A DNA stretch of 64,000 bases from positions 1 through 64,000 of the forward strand of contig NZ_WVRE01000004.1 of the NCBI RefSeq assembly GCF_013111185.1, written 5' to 3'. Below, one piece after another: positions 51,977 to 59,232 of this stretch. Each line of letters opens with the position of its first letter. Position 1 is the stretch's first letter. Both the position numbers and the translations under genes were made by a program. Source of the DNA: Ruegeria sp. HKCCD7303 (GTDB lineage Bacteria; Pseudomonadota; Alphaproteobacteria; Rhodobacterales; Rhodobacteraceae). The notes beneath the pieces are model-generated. The model saw nothing but the letters and a program-made list of their open reading frames with translations, was not told where the DNA came from and ran no database searches.

Positions 51977-53094
51977 GCAAGCTGCGTATCGACGTTGATC
52001 TGGACAAAATTCGGTACAACACACGGTTCCTGGTAGACCACCTTAGACCCCGCGGAATATCGGTGACAGGTGTGACAAAAGCCGTTTGCGGTCATCCTGA
52101 GATTGCGAATGCTATGCTTGAAGGTGGCGTGACAGGGCTGGCGGACGCGCGGATTAGCAATATCATGCGTATGCGCGATGCTGGAATCTCGTGCTCCATA
52201 TCCTTGATCCGAACGCCCATGCTGAGCCAGGTCGCGCAAGTCCTTGATAACTGCGATGTCAGCTTCAACACTGAGATGGACATTATCGCCAGCCTGGCCA
52301 TCGAGGCGCTGGGGAAGAACATTACTCACAATATTATCCTGATGGTGGAAATGGGGGATATGCGGGATGGCATCTTGCCTGAACACCTTGAAAGCACTGT
52401 GTCTCAAATTCTTAGAATGGAAGGAATTTCTCTGAAGGGGATTGGCGCAAATTTTGCCTGTCTGGGTCATGTGGCACCCTCTGCAGGAGCAATGGAATTG
52501 CTTTCGTCGCTTTCCGCCGACACCAAACTTGCAAGTGGACCCGCTCTGGAAACAGTGTCAGGCGGCGGCTCTGCCAGTTTGCCATGGGCGCTTGGCAAGG
52601 GGGCGACCGGAAAGATCAACAACCTGCGTCTGGGTGAGGCCATCCTGCTGGGTACCGATCCCGTTTCGGGATACGCGATCGACGGGCTTTACACAGATGT
52701 TTTTACGCTTTGGGCGGAAGTGATCGAAACGAAGACCAAGTCAAATCCAAATCCCTTGCAAATGAATTATCCTATACCTTCAATGCAGTGTGTGACTTTA
52801 GACAGTCCTTCGAATACTCGGTCGATCCTTGCGATCGGACTCCAGGACACTGATGCGGCGGGTCTAATATTCCCTGCTGGCGTCACGTTCGTCGGAGCCA
52901 CCAGTGATCATATCGTTGTAGAAAACACCAATTGGCTGCTTCGCCCTGGTGGCGAGGTGAAGCTGAGAATGAAGTATAGCGCGCTCTCGCGCGGCATGGC
53001 TGCACCCGATGTAGCAAAAGTCTTCCATGGTGATAGCGCTTTGGTTGACTGCAACGCAGCGAACACTGATCGCCCATACTCGAATCGAAAATAG
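51973..53094 (+). CDS. Alanine-racemase-fold PLP enzyme (YhfX/ornithine-racemase-like)
   Basis: The 373-aa protein has the N-terminal PLP barrel start LRIDVDLDKIRYNTRFLVDH, the Schiff-base Lys in SVTGVTKAVCGHPEIANAML, NIILMVEMGDMRDGI on a later strand, and GPALETVSGGGSASLPWAL. This branch lacks the closing Tyr region of true Alr and resembles YhfX and ornithine racemases. It racemises or otherwise handles an amino acid with PLP. The 4-bp overlap with the DUF1611 gene marks a two-enzyme unit, which is a pairing worth testing. Confidence 0.72.
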   Translation: MSKLRIDVDLDKIRYNTRFLVDHLRPRGISVTGVTKAVCGHPEIANAMLEGGVTGLADARISNIMRMRDAGISCSISLIRTPMLSQVAQVLDNCDVSFNTEMDIIASLAIEALGKNITHNIILMVEMGDMRDGILPEHLESTVSQILRMEGISLKGIGANFACLGHVAPSAGAMELLSSLSADTKLASGPALETVSGGGSASLPWALGKGATGKINNLRLGEAILLGTDPVSGYAIDGLYTDVFTLWAEVIETKTKSNPNPLQMNYPIPSMQCVTLDSPSNTRSILAIGLQDTDAAGLIFPAGVTFVGATSDHIVVENTNWLLRPGGEVKLRMKYSALSRGMAAPDVAKVFHGDSALVDCNAANTDRPYSNRK

Positions 53095-53255
53095 CGCGCC
53101 AAGGTGCCGCCGCCTCGGTTCTGCTTCAGCCATCCGTCTTATTCTACGGCTTTACGTAGTAAATGAGGCACCCAATCCCTATATTGGACGTAGCCGCATT
53201 CACTTTTCACACCCTATCTGGGCTCGTGGGTGTTGCGGACAATCAAAGGATCAAA

Positions 53256-53393
53256 ATGATGTCTTTCAAAGACCTGACGACCAGAGCGGCTGCCGCACTG
53301 AAGGAAAACGATGCGGACGCGCCGAAAAAAGAAGTTACGTCTGAAGCGCCTGACGTCGTCCCCGAAAAACCAAAGCCTAAACCTCAAAACTGA
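53256..53393 (+). CDS. Small charged hypothetical protein
   Basis: The 45-aa protein (MSFKDLTTRAAAALKENDA, then acidic and Pro/Lys-rich VPEKPKPKPQN) starts at 53256 or 53259, with AAAGGA 5-8 bases upstream. Similar small proteins starting MSFKDL occur in Rhodobacteraceae. The helical N-terminus and Pro-rich tail suggest a flexible binding peptide. Function unknown. It lies between the racemase and the second LPAGEY gene. Confidence 0.5.
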   Translation: MMSFKDLTTRAAAALKENDADAPKKEVTSEAPDVVPEKPKPKPQN

Positions 53394-53472
53394 TAATACC
53401 CTGCCGGGAGTGGGTGGCTTGTTCTTGTCTGCATCTCCGAGCGAGCGGTATCAGCAAAGGAGAATTACCCAA

Positions 53473-54045
53473 ATGAACCAGATAATCAGCAAGACAATCG
53501 CAGTCTTTTCCAGGCCGTTTACTTTCCCTGGCTTCGACGAATTACTCCCGGCAGGCGAGTACGACATAGAAACTGAGCTTTCCGCACCACCAGATTATTC
53601 GGACCCAGAAGCCTGGAAGGCCTCGGTGTTAATCTGTCTGCATCCACGGAAATCTCACCCCGGTCTGGCGCGTACCTTGACCGTTTCTCTTACTGATTTG
53701 GAGAGAGCCCGCGCAAAGGATAAATTGTCTTCAAAGCAGTTGTCGCAGTTCTTGCTCGACCAACTTTTGGCCGATCCCATGGTGCAATTGATTATGGAAG
53801 CGGATGGCGTTTCAGAGACTCAACTTCGGCACCTCTACTCGGAGTCGCTCATCTCTGAGGCAGACGACATATCATCAGATCAACGAGCCCTACCGCGAGG
53901 ATGCGGAAACGGTTCTCGGTATACTTTCGCTGTCCAAGCTGCTGAGAACGAAGGAATGCCGGTTCGTCCTATTAAAACCCCTCGGATTACAGGCCGTCCC
54001 ATTGGACAGACTGAAATGGGCAGCTCCTTCAATCTCAAGGCTTAG
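53473..54045 (+). CDS. Protein with LPAGEY motif, paralogue 2
   Basis: The 190-aa protein starts at ATG 53473, with AAGGAG upstream. Residues 10-80 repeat the module of the 49175 gene (VFSRPFTFPGFDELLPAGEY, then YDIETELS). A second part contains SSKQLSQFLLDQLLADPMVQ. From about residue 140 (SSDQRALPRGCGNGSRYTF) the sequence loses protein-like character, while a different frame becomes better (QINEPYREDAETVLGILS, 53880-54060). A frameshift in this region is possible. Function unknown. Confidence 0.5.
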   Translation: MNQIISKTIAVFSRPFTFPGFDELLPAGEYDIETELSAPPDYSDPEAWKASVLICLHPRKSHPGLARTLTVSLTDLERARAKDKLSSKQLSQFLLDQLLADPMVQLIMEADGVSETQLRHLYSESLISEADDISSDQRALPRGCGNGSRYTFAVQAAENEGMPVRPIKTPRITGRPIGQTEMGSSFNLKA

Positions 54046-54107
54046 GGCTCGGAACTTTCTTTTCCAGTCGCTGTATAAACCAAAACAGAAATCGAGGCTA
54101 AGAACTG

Positions 54108-54305
54108 ATGGAAGACTCCGACGACGAAGCAGATACGATCATGGCTCGCGCCCACAATGACGTGCCGCAAGAACGCCCGTGTCTTCGTTGCAGAACTCCA
54201 TTCTGGAGCGAAGGGTTCGGAGAGCGGATTTGTCGACGCTGCAAGGGGTTGAACGCGTGGCGAAATGGCGTATCGGAAAGCCCTGGGTTTGCTCGGCGTC
54301 GCTGA
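54108..54305 (+). CDS. Small four-Cys zinc-ribbon-like protein
   Basis: The 65-aa protein has two CxxC pairs: PCLRCRTPFWSEGFGERICRRCKG. This makes a compact treble-clef or zinc-ribbon knuckle. An acidic N-terminus (MEDSDDEADTI) precedes it. Very similar small proteins are common on alphaproteobacterial plasmids and islands; they probably bind nucleic acid or protein. Role unknown. Confidence 0.65.
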   Translation: MEDSDDEADTIMARAHNDVPQERPCLRCRTPFWSEGFGERICRRCKGLNAWRNGVSESPGFARRR

Positions 54306-54372
54306 TGTACTGACATGTAGTGGTTCCGATGTGATCTGACAGTTGGCCGTTTTTCCTGTGGTGTATGCCAGA

Positions 54373-54545
54373 TTAAGTTTGGTTCCGGATCTTTTCCTTC
54401 CTGATCTCTTTGCTCTCGATCATGGTCTGGAAGGGTATTCTTCTGCAACACATTTTGCAATGATGAGTGTGCTCTTGGTTGTAGTGGTGCAGCCATTCTC
54501 CCAGATCGGCTTGCAGCGAAATCTGCGCCGCGAGCGCACGCAAAA
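54373..54545 (-). pseudogene. IS481/IS3-type transposase, C-terminal remnant
   Basis: Read leftwards, ISLQADLGEWLHHYNQEHTH then KMCCRRIPFQTMIES and a stop at 54373-54375 match the end of IS481-type DDE transposases (LDxWLxxYNxxRTHxGK). Only about 50 codons remain. The catalytic residues are gone. Confidence 0.65.
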
Positions 54546-54723
54546 CAATTATGCTATGTCCGAGTTGGACTCGGAGTTGCCATGCGGTCGTGCGGCGAGA
54601 TGCTCGGTTTCAGGCCATTCTGAACGTCCGCTCTCACTGTCCTGGCACCATCTCATCGCACTGGCGGCGAATGGCCGGATCCCGCCCAAAACGACAAATG
54701 CTAAGCCCATTACCTAAGTCGCC

Positions 54724-54892
54724 TTTGGGCTCAAGGCAGTCATCTGAGTCTTTTCGTCAGATGACGGCTTAGGAACGGATAGCGGTCATTGTTGGTGGTC
54801 ATTCCGAGAATTTTTGCCTGAAAGTCTGCATTGAACGACAGCGGACGTTCGCAGAAATCTGCTGAACGACCGGCATGCGGACGAAGCCGCCG
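54724..54892 (+). repeat. Dispersed hairpin repeat, copy E (full length)
   Basis: The 169-bp near-twin of copy D shares head TTTGGGCTCAAGGCAGTCAT, stem arms GTCATCTGA (54739-54747) and TCAGATGAC (54757-54765), body AGCGGTCATTGTTGGTGGTC, TCTGCATTGAACGACAGCGG, and tail TGCGGACGAAGCCGCCG. It lies about 180 bp after a transposase remnant. Confidence 0.85.
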
Positions 54893-55429
54893 TTAGCGAA
54901 AGCTAATCCAAACAACCGAAGAGCGGACAGTCCAGACTGTGAAAGAAAGTCAACTTTCGAAATCCAATTGCGAATTTCTAGCCCGGCACGCAGTGAAAGC
55001 CACTAATCGTGGTCAACGCTGCTCTCTCATCCGGCTCTCCTGAAATTGTGAAGGTTGCACGGGAAAACTGCCTTTCAAAAAACAATTGTGCTTGCTTGTA
55101 GACCTCATACCTGCGCAGTGTCGCAAGCCTCATAATTCTCTAAACCATTTTTATGGGGTGGTTCCGGTCGCATGACCTCGAGTGAAGTCGTGTGATCGGG
55201 ACGTAAGGAGAGCCTCGGCATTCTTTCGCAAAAATATTGCAGCCTATTTGCCCCTACCAAATTGGCTCATTCTTTCCGGTTCGCTGTTGTTTTTGTCTTC
55301 CTTGATGCAGGTAGAGTCTCGTAGGACGTGATCCGGCGGAACTTACGTTTGGCCAACAATAAATACGATCAACGTCCAACAGGTGCGGAGATTGGCATCG
55401 GTTTTCTAAGCTGAGTCTTCTACGCAGTG

Positions 55430-55585
55430 TTACACATCGCGTTTAAGACGGGCTTCTTTCAACCGTTTGGTTTTTTCCTCGCGAGCCGCTTTTTCATCGC
55501 TGATTATCTCGCGCGCTACTCTGTCAGTTTGCTCGTCTTTGGAAATCCGTTTGTTCGGTAAAAAGGGTTGCTTCTTTTCTGTCAT
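55430..55585 (-). CDS. Small charged protein downstream of cold-shock gene
   Basis: The 51-aa protein (MTEKKQPFLPNKRISKDEQT, ending KRLKEARLKRDV) is highly charged and helical. Small proteins of this type follow cold-shock genes in Rhodobacteraceae, so a shared transcript is likely (75-bp gap, same strand). A start 27 bp upstream (MSRVRKLSF) is possible; neither start has a clear ribosome binding site. Possible RNA-binding accessory; function unknown. Confidence 0.55.
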   Translation of the reverse strand: MTEKKQPFLPNKRISKDEQTDRVAREIISDEKAAREEKTKRLKEARLKRDV

Positions 55586-55659
55586 AAACGACAACTTTCG
55601 CACACGGGACATAAATGGCTTGGCAGGACAACTAGCGCAGCCGTCCCGCCTGGTCTTAC

Positions 55660-55866
55660 TCAGGCAAGAGCGATATTCGTCGCGTTGCTGCGACCGTCGC
55701 GGCCAGCCTCGACATCGAAAGTCACTTTCTGGTCGTCCGCGAGACCGGTAAGCCCGGAGCGTTCGACGGCCGAGATGTGAACGAACACATCCTTGCCGCC
55801 GTCCTCCGGCGCAATAAATCCGAACCCTTTGGTGGTGTTGAACCATTTCACGGTGCCATTGGCCAT
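55660..55866 (-). CDS. Cold-shock-domain protein
   Basis: The 68-aa OB-fold protein has RNP1 TKGFGFIAPEDG and RNP2 KDVFVHISAVERSG, the single-stranded nucleic-acid-binding motifs of CspA-type chaperones. The start is set by AAGGAG 10 bases upstream of ATG 55866. Members act as RNA chaperones during cold or stationary phase. Monocistronic or with the small charged protein downstream. Complete and typical length. Confidence 0.92.
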   Translation of the reverse strand: MANGTVKWFNTTKGFGFIAPEDGGKDVFVHISAVERSGLTGLADDQKVTFDVEAGRDGRSNATNIALA

Positions 55867-56592
55867 TCCGTCGTCTCCTTTTGAATTGTGCCACCCGCGT
55901 AATGCGGTGGCCTTGGCGTCAGTCAGAGCAATCGAGACTGAAGCCTTCAATGGAGACAGCTGGTCGAGGTGCGATAACGGTCGCTATTGGTGTATGACGG
56001 CAAGAGATACGAATTACAAGCTACGTCTTCATCTTCCCTTCGGCTGTTCAAATGGGCATGGTGCCTGCAACTGGTCATTCCAAGCTTGTAGTCCCGACCA
56101 ATCCAATTAGGGATAAGTCTTCTCTGACCAAGTTGGCCGGGACTGCCTCAGGAAGAAGCCCGACACCGTGCGATGAACCTCAAATTGAAAGCAAGAGAAT
56201 TCAAAGGTACTAGTTAATTTTTCAGAAAAATTCATAGTGCTTGCTGCGTTGACGGTTTGGAATGGCCCACGATCACGTACTTCTTCGCTCGGGACGTCTG
56301 AACAGCGCTCATCTTTGGGGACAATGTTGCTTGCCCTGCCGATGCGTACGTCTGAGGCAACACCATAAACGTCTCCTTCGGGCTCGACTCGGTCATCTGA
56401 CTATTTTTATCAGATGACGGCTTTTCTGCGTTAAGCGGTCATTCTTCCACTGGACTTGTGAGCCAAACAGAGCGGTACTGTCCATGTTGCGACGTACCCA
56501 ATGTTGCGCCGCGCCTTTTCCGCCCGGGTCTCCGGGCTCTCCTCGGTAGTAGGGTCACTTTCAGCCTGCGTGAACCAAAAGGAGAAGGCCAA
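55867..56592. other. Non-coding stretch before the recombinase module
   Basis: No gene supported. It contains the long 5' region of the cold-shock gene and repeat copy F at 56380-56440. The GGAGAAGG at 56581-56588 is the ribosome binding site of the next gene. Confidence 0.45.
56380..56440 (+). repeat. Dispersed hairpin repeat, copy F
   Basis: TTCGGGCTCGACTCGGTCAT is followed by arms GTCATCTGA (56392-56400) and TCAGATGAC (56410-56418) around a 9-base loop with T-rich centre, then GCGTTAAGCGGTCATTC. Only the head and first body segment are kept. Confidence 0.7.
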
Positions 56593-56859
56593 ATGACACG
56601 ATCGCCGAAACCCAAAACCAAGAAAGCGCTGCTCATTCAGATGCTCAGCCGCAAGGCCGGGGCAGATGTTGCCACGATCAGCGAAAAACTCGACTGGCAG
56701 ATGCACACGACGCGGGCGGCGCTGACTGGGCTGCGCAAGGCGGGCTACGAGGTTTTGGGCGCGAAGCCAGATGAGGGCAAGCCCAAGCGCTATCGGATCT
56801 TGGCGATGCCCGCCCAAACTGGTGTGACTTCAACAGCCGAAAAGTCTGATGCCCGGTAA
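56593..56859 (+). CDS. DUF3489-domain protein
   Basis: The 88-aa protein (KTKKALLIQMLSRKAGADVA, LDWQMHTTRAALTGLRKAGY) carries a winged-helix-like DUF3489 region. GGAGAAGG gives the start at 56593. The gene is the first of the conserved three-gene set DUF3489, DUF2924, serine recombinase and overlaps the next by 11 bp. It probably binds DNA and may regulate or direct the recombinase. Confidence 0.8.
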   Translation: MTRSPKPKTKKALLIQMLSRKAGADVATISEKLDWQMHTTRAALTGLRKAGYEVLGAKPDEGKPKRYRILAMPAQTGVTSTAEKSDAR

Positions 56860-57259
56860 GCCGGATCCGGGTCGACCGCTGGCGATTGCCGCGTGGGAGG
56901 AGGCTTTTCGGTCTCCTCCACCGCCGTATTTGTCGGTGGCGTTCCTGCGCAAGGCAGTAGCTTATGACGCGCAGTGCCGCTCTTCGGGCGGTCTGCCGGC
57001 GGCGACACGGCGCAAGCTGCGACAAATCGCAGAAGGCAAGCCGATTGCCGTCACCACATGCGGCGACCTTCGATCCGGCGCGCACCTCGTGCGGGAATGG
57101 AACGGCCGAACCTACCAGGTCGAGGTGACCGAAGGCGGCTATCGAATGGATGGCAAGGACTGGCCGTCGCTCTCCGCGATTGCAAAGCATATCACCGGCA
57201 CGACATGGTCAGGCCCACGGTTCTTTGGCCTTACCAGCAGGTCAGGAAGCAGCAGATGA
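56849..57259 (+). CDS. DUF2924-domain protein
   Basis: The 136-aa protein contains the DUF2924 core: YLSVAFLRKAVAYDAQCRSS, LVREWNGRTYQVEVTEGGY, then WPSLSAIAKHITGTTWSGPR, which ends in a DNA-binding-like fold. Always found just before a recombinase in alphaproteobacterial islands, it is presumably a partner or recombination-directionality factor; that is inference. Overlaps the recombinase start by 4 bp. Confidence 0.85.
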   Translation: MPGKPDPGRPLAIAAWEEAFRSPPPPYLSVAFLRKAVAYDAQCRSSGGLPAATRRKLRQIAEGKPIAVTTCGDLRSGAHLVREWNGRTYQVEVTEGGYRMDGKDWPSLSAIAKHITGTTWSGPRFFGLTSRSGSSR

Positions 57260-58896
57260 AGAAGATCCGCTGCGCCATCTACACCCGCAAAAGCTCGGAA
57301 GACGGGTTGGAGCAGGAGTTCAACTCGCTCCATGCCCAGCGGGAGGCCTGTGCCTCCTATGTGGCCAGCCAGAAACATGAAGGCTGGGTGCTGGTACCGG
57401 ACCAATATGATGATGGTGGGTTGTCTGGTGGATCACTGGACCGCCCTGCTTTGCAGCAGCTTTTAGCGGATATAGGCGATGAAAAAATCGACCAGATCGT
57501 CGTTTACAAGATCGATCGTCTGACACGGTCGCTGGCGGACTTCGCGAAGATCGTCGATATCCTGGATGCCACCGGTGCCTCCTTCGTCTCGGTCACGCAG
57601 TCGTTCAATACCGCGACCAGCATGGGACGTCTGACACTGAACATGCTGCTCAGCTTCGCCCAGTTCGAGCGCGAAGTGACGGCGGAGAGGATCCGGGACA
57701 AGATTGCTGCCTCAAAGCGTCGGGGGCTCTGGATGGGCGGGCAGGTGCCGATGGGGTATGATCCGGATGGCCGGACGCTGAAGATTAATGAACCTGAGGC
57801 CGAGACGATCCGGACGCTCTACGCGCTTTACGAACAACACGGGACGATCCGGCAGGTGAAGGAAAAGGCCGACGCTTTGTTACTGCGCACCCGGCGCAGA
57901 TCACTGTCATCGGGCGAGACGCGCGGCGGCGGCGCTTTCGACCGCGGGCATATCCATCACGTTTTGACAAACCCGGTCTATGCCGGGCGCATCCGGCACA
58001 AAGATCAAGTGCATGACGGCCAGCACGACCCGATCATCGATCCCGACCGATGGGATGCGGTTCAGCTCAGGCTGCAAGGGATGGCCTCCCGGATACGCTT
58101 GAAAAAGACGCCGCGCCACGAGTCGCTACTTTGCGGGAAAATCTTTGATGAAACCGGAGACCGGCTGACGCCATCGCATTCTAAAACGAAGAAGGGCACC
58201 CGTTTGCGCTACTACGTCTCGCACCGGCTGATCGCGCGCAGCGGCGAGGAGAACCTCGATGGCTGGCGCTTGCCGGCGGACCAGCTTGAGGCACAGATCG
58301 GCACTCTTGCGCGCAGCCATCTTGCTAACCCTACATTTGCAGGGTGTCTCTGCCTACAGTCCGACGCCAGTGAGATCGCCTGCGTTCGAAGCAAACTGAC
58401 GGAGCTGATCTCAGAGCCGGAGCGCAAAGACATCTTGCCGCTTGTAGAACGCATCGAGATTGCGCCGGGAAAGATTATGCTCAGGCTAGATATCAAAGGC
58501 GTAGCGGCGATGCTGGATACCAACGCTGATGCATTGGACGCAAACGCCCTGCGGATCGAAGCGCCGTTCCAGGTGCGAAAGCGGGGTGTCGAAACCAAGA
58601 TCATTCTCGCTGATACGACCGCCGCAAGAGACGAGACGTTGATCCGAAACATCGCGCTTGCGCATCACTGGCTGGAGCGGATCAAGGCGGGCGAAACCTT
58701 CGGCGACATTGCAGAAGCCAGCAATATCTCCAAACGCCGCGTTCAGCACATGATCGATCTCGCCTTCCTCGCGCCGGATCTCGTGCGAAATGTACTGGAA
58801 GGCGAACAGCCCCTCGGCTTTACGTCCGACTGGTGCAAATCGCGAACCCTGCCATCAGACTGGCAGGACCAGCGCGCGCTTCTCGCGACTCTCTGA
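57256..58896 (+). CDS. Large serine recombinase
   Basis: The 546-aa protein has an N-terminal resolvase domain (catalytic Ser at about 13 in AIYTRKSSEDG, and YKIDRLTRSLADFAKIVDIL), then a recombinase domain (ILTNPVYAGRIRHK-like HVLTNPVYAGRIRHKDQ) and a C-terminal helical part ending in an HTH-like EASNISKRRVQHMIDLAFL. Large serine recombinases integrate and excise phages and islands between short att sites. It lies with its 3' end 172 bp from the 3' end of tRNA-Gln. Full length, so probably active. Its partners are the two small proteins upstream. Confidence 0.9.
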   Translation: MKKIRCAIYTRKSSEDGLEQEFNSLHAQREACASYVASQKHEGWVLVPDQYDDGGLSGGSLDRPALQQLLADIGDEKIDQIVVYKIDRLTRSLADFAKIVDILDATGASFVSVTQSFNTATSMGRLTLNMLLSFAQFEREVTAERIRDKIAASKRRGLWMGGQVPMGYDPDGRTLKINEPEAETIRTLYALYEQHGTIRQVKEKADALLLRTRRRSLSSGETRGGGAFDRGHIHHVLTNPVYAGRIRHKDQVHDGQHDPIIDPDRWDAVQLRLQGMASRIRLKKTPRHESLLCGKIFDETGDRLTPSHSKTKKGTRLRYYVSHRLIARSGEENLDGWRLPADQLEAQIGTLARSHLANPTFAGCLCLQSDASEIACVRSKLTELISEPERKDILPLVERIEIAPGKIMLRLDIKGVAAMLDTNADALDANALRIEAPFQVRKRGVETKIILADTTAARDETLIRNIALAHHWLERIKAGETFGDIAEASNISKRRVQHMIDLAFLAPDLVRNVLEGEQPLGFTSDWCKSRTLPSDWQDQRALLATL

Positions 58897-59068
58897 TCCA
58901 CCACATCCACACCTGCTACCGCGAAAATGCCGAACGCAGACTTTCGGAGATTTGCGGCGCTGCTCTGGCACGGTCCACGGTCTGCGCAATTGCGCCACGC
59001 CGCTAACCCGCGGATAACACGTGACTAATCAGAGCACACCTTGCGCGGTCTCGATATGGAGGAGTGGG

Positions 59069-59143
59069 TGGCTGGGGTGGTAGGATTCGAACCTACGATA
59101 CACGGTACCAAAAACCGCTGCCTTACCACTTGGCTACACCCCA
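59069..59143 (-). tRNA. tRNA-Gln (anticodon TTG)
   Basis: On the minus strand TGGGGTGTAGCCAAGTGGTA opens a canonical cloverleaf. The acceptor stem is TGGGGTG/CACCCCA, the anticodon loop reads TTTTGGT with anticodon TTG, the T arm holds GGTTCGAATCC, and CCA is encoded at 59069-59071. Length 75. Its 3' end is duplicated at 842-860. Confidence 0.95.
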
Positions 59144-59232
59144 ACGGTGAGCGGCTATCTACGATTGTTGTTGGCGGTGTTCAAGAGCTATTTGGCAAAA
59201 AAATGTGAGCGCCAGAAAATAATTTCGAGCAC

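Larger units (their letters stand above)
54306..55429. other. Gene-poor stretch with transposase remnant and repeat E
   Basis: No intact gene. It contains the transposase end at 54373-54545 and the full-length repeat copy E at 54724-54892. For 54893-55429 nothing is recognised beyond a short repeat-like AAGAGCGGACAGTCC near 54922. Confidence 0.5.

Noticed and set aside
842..59085. attL/attR pair bounding one 58-kb island
   Set aside because: The two 19-bp copies are in inverted, not direct, orientation, and the interval contains many ordinary core-type operons.
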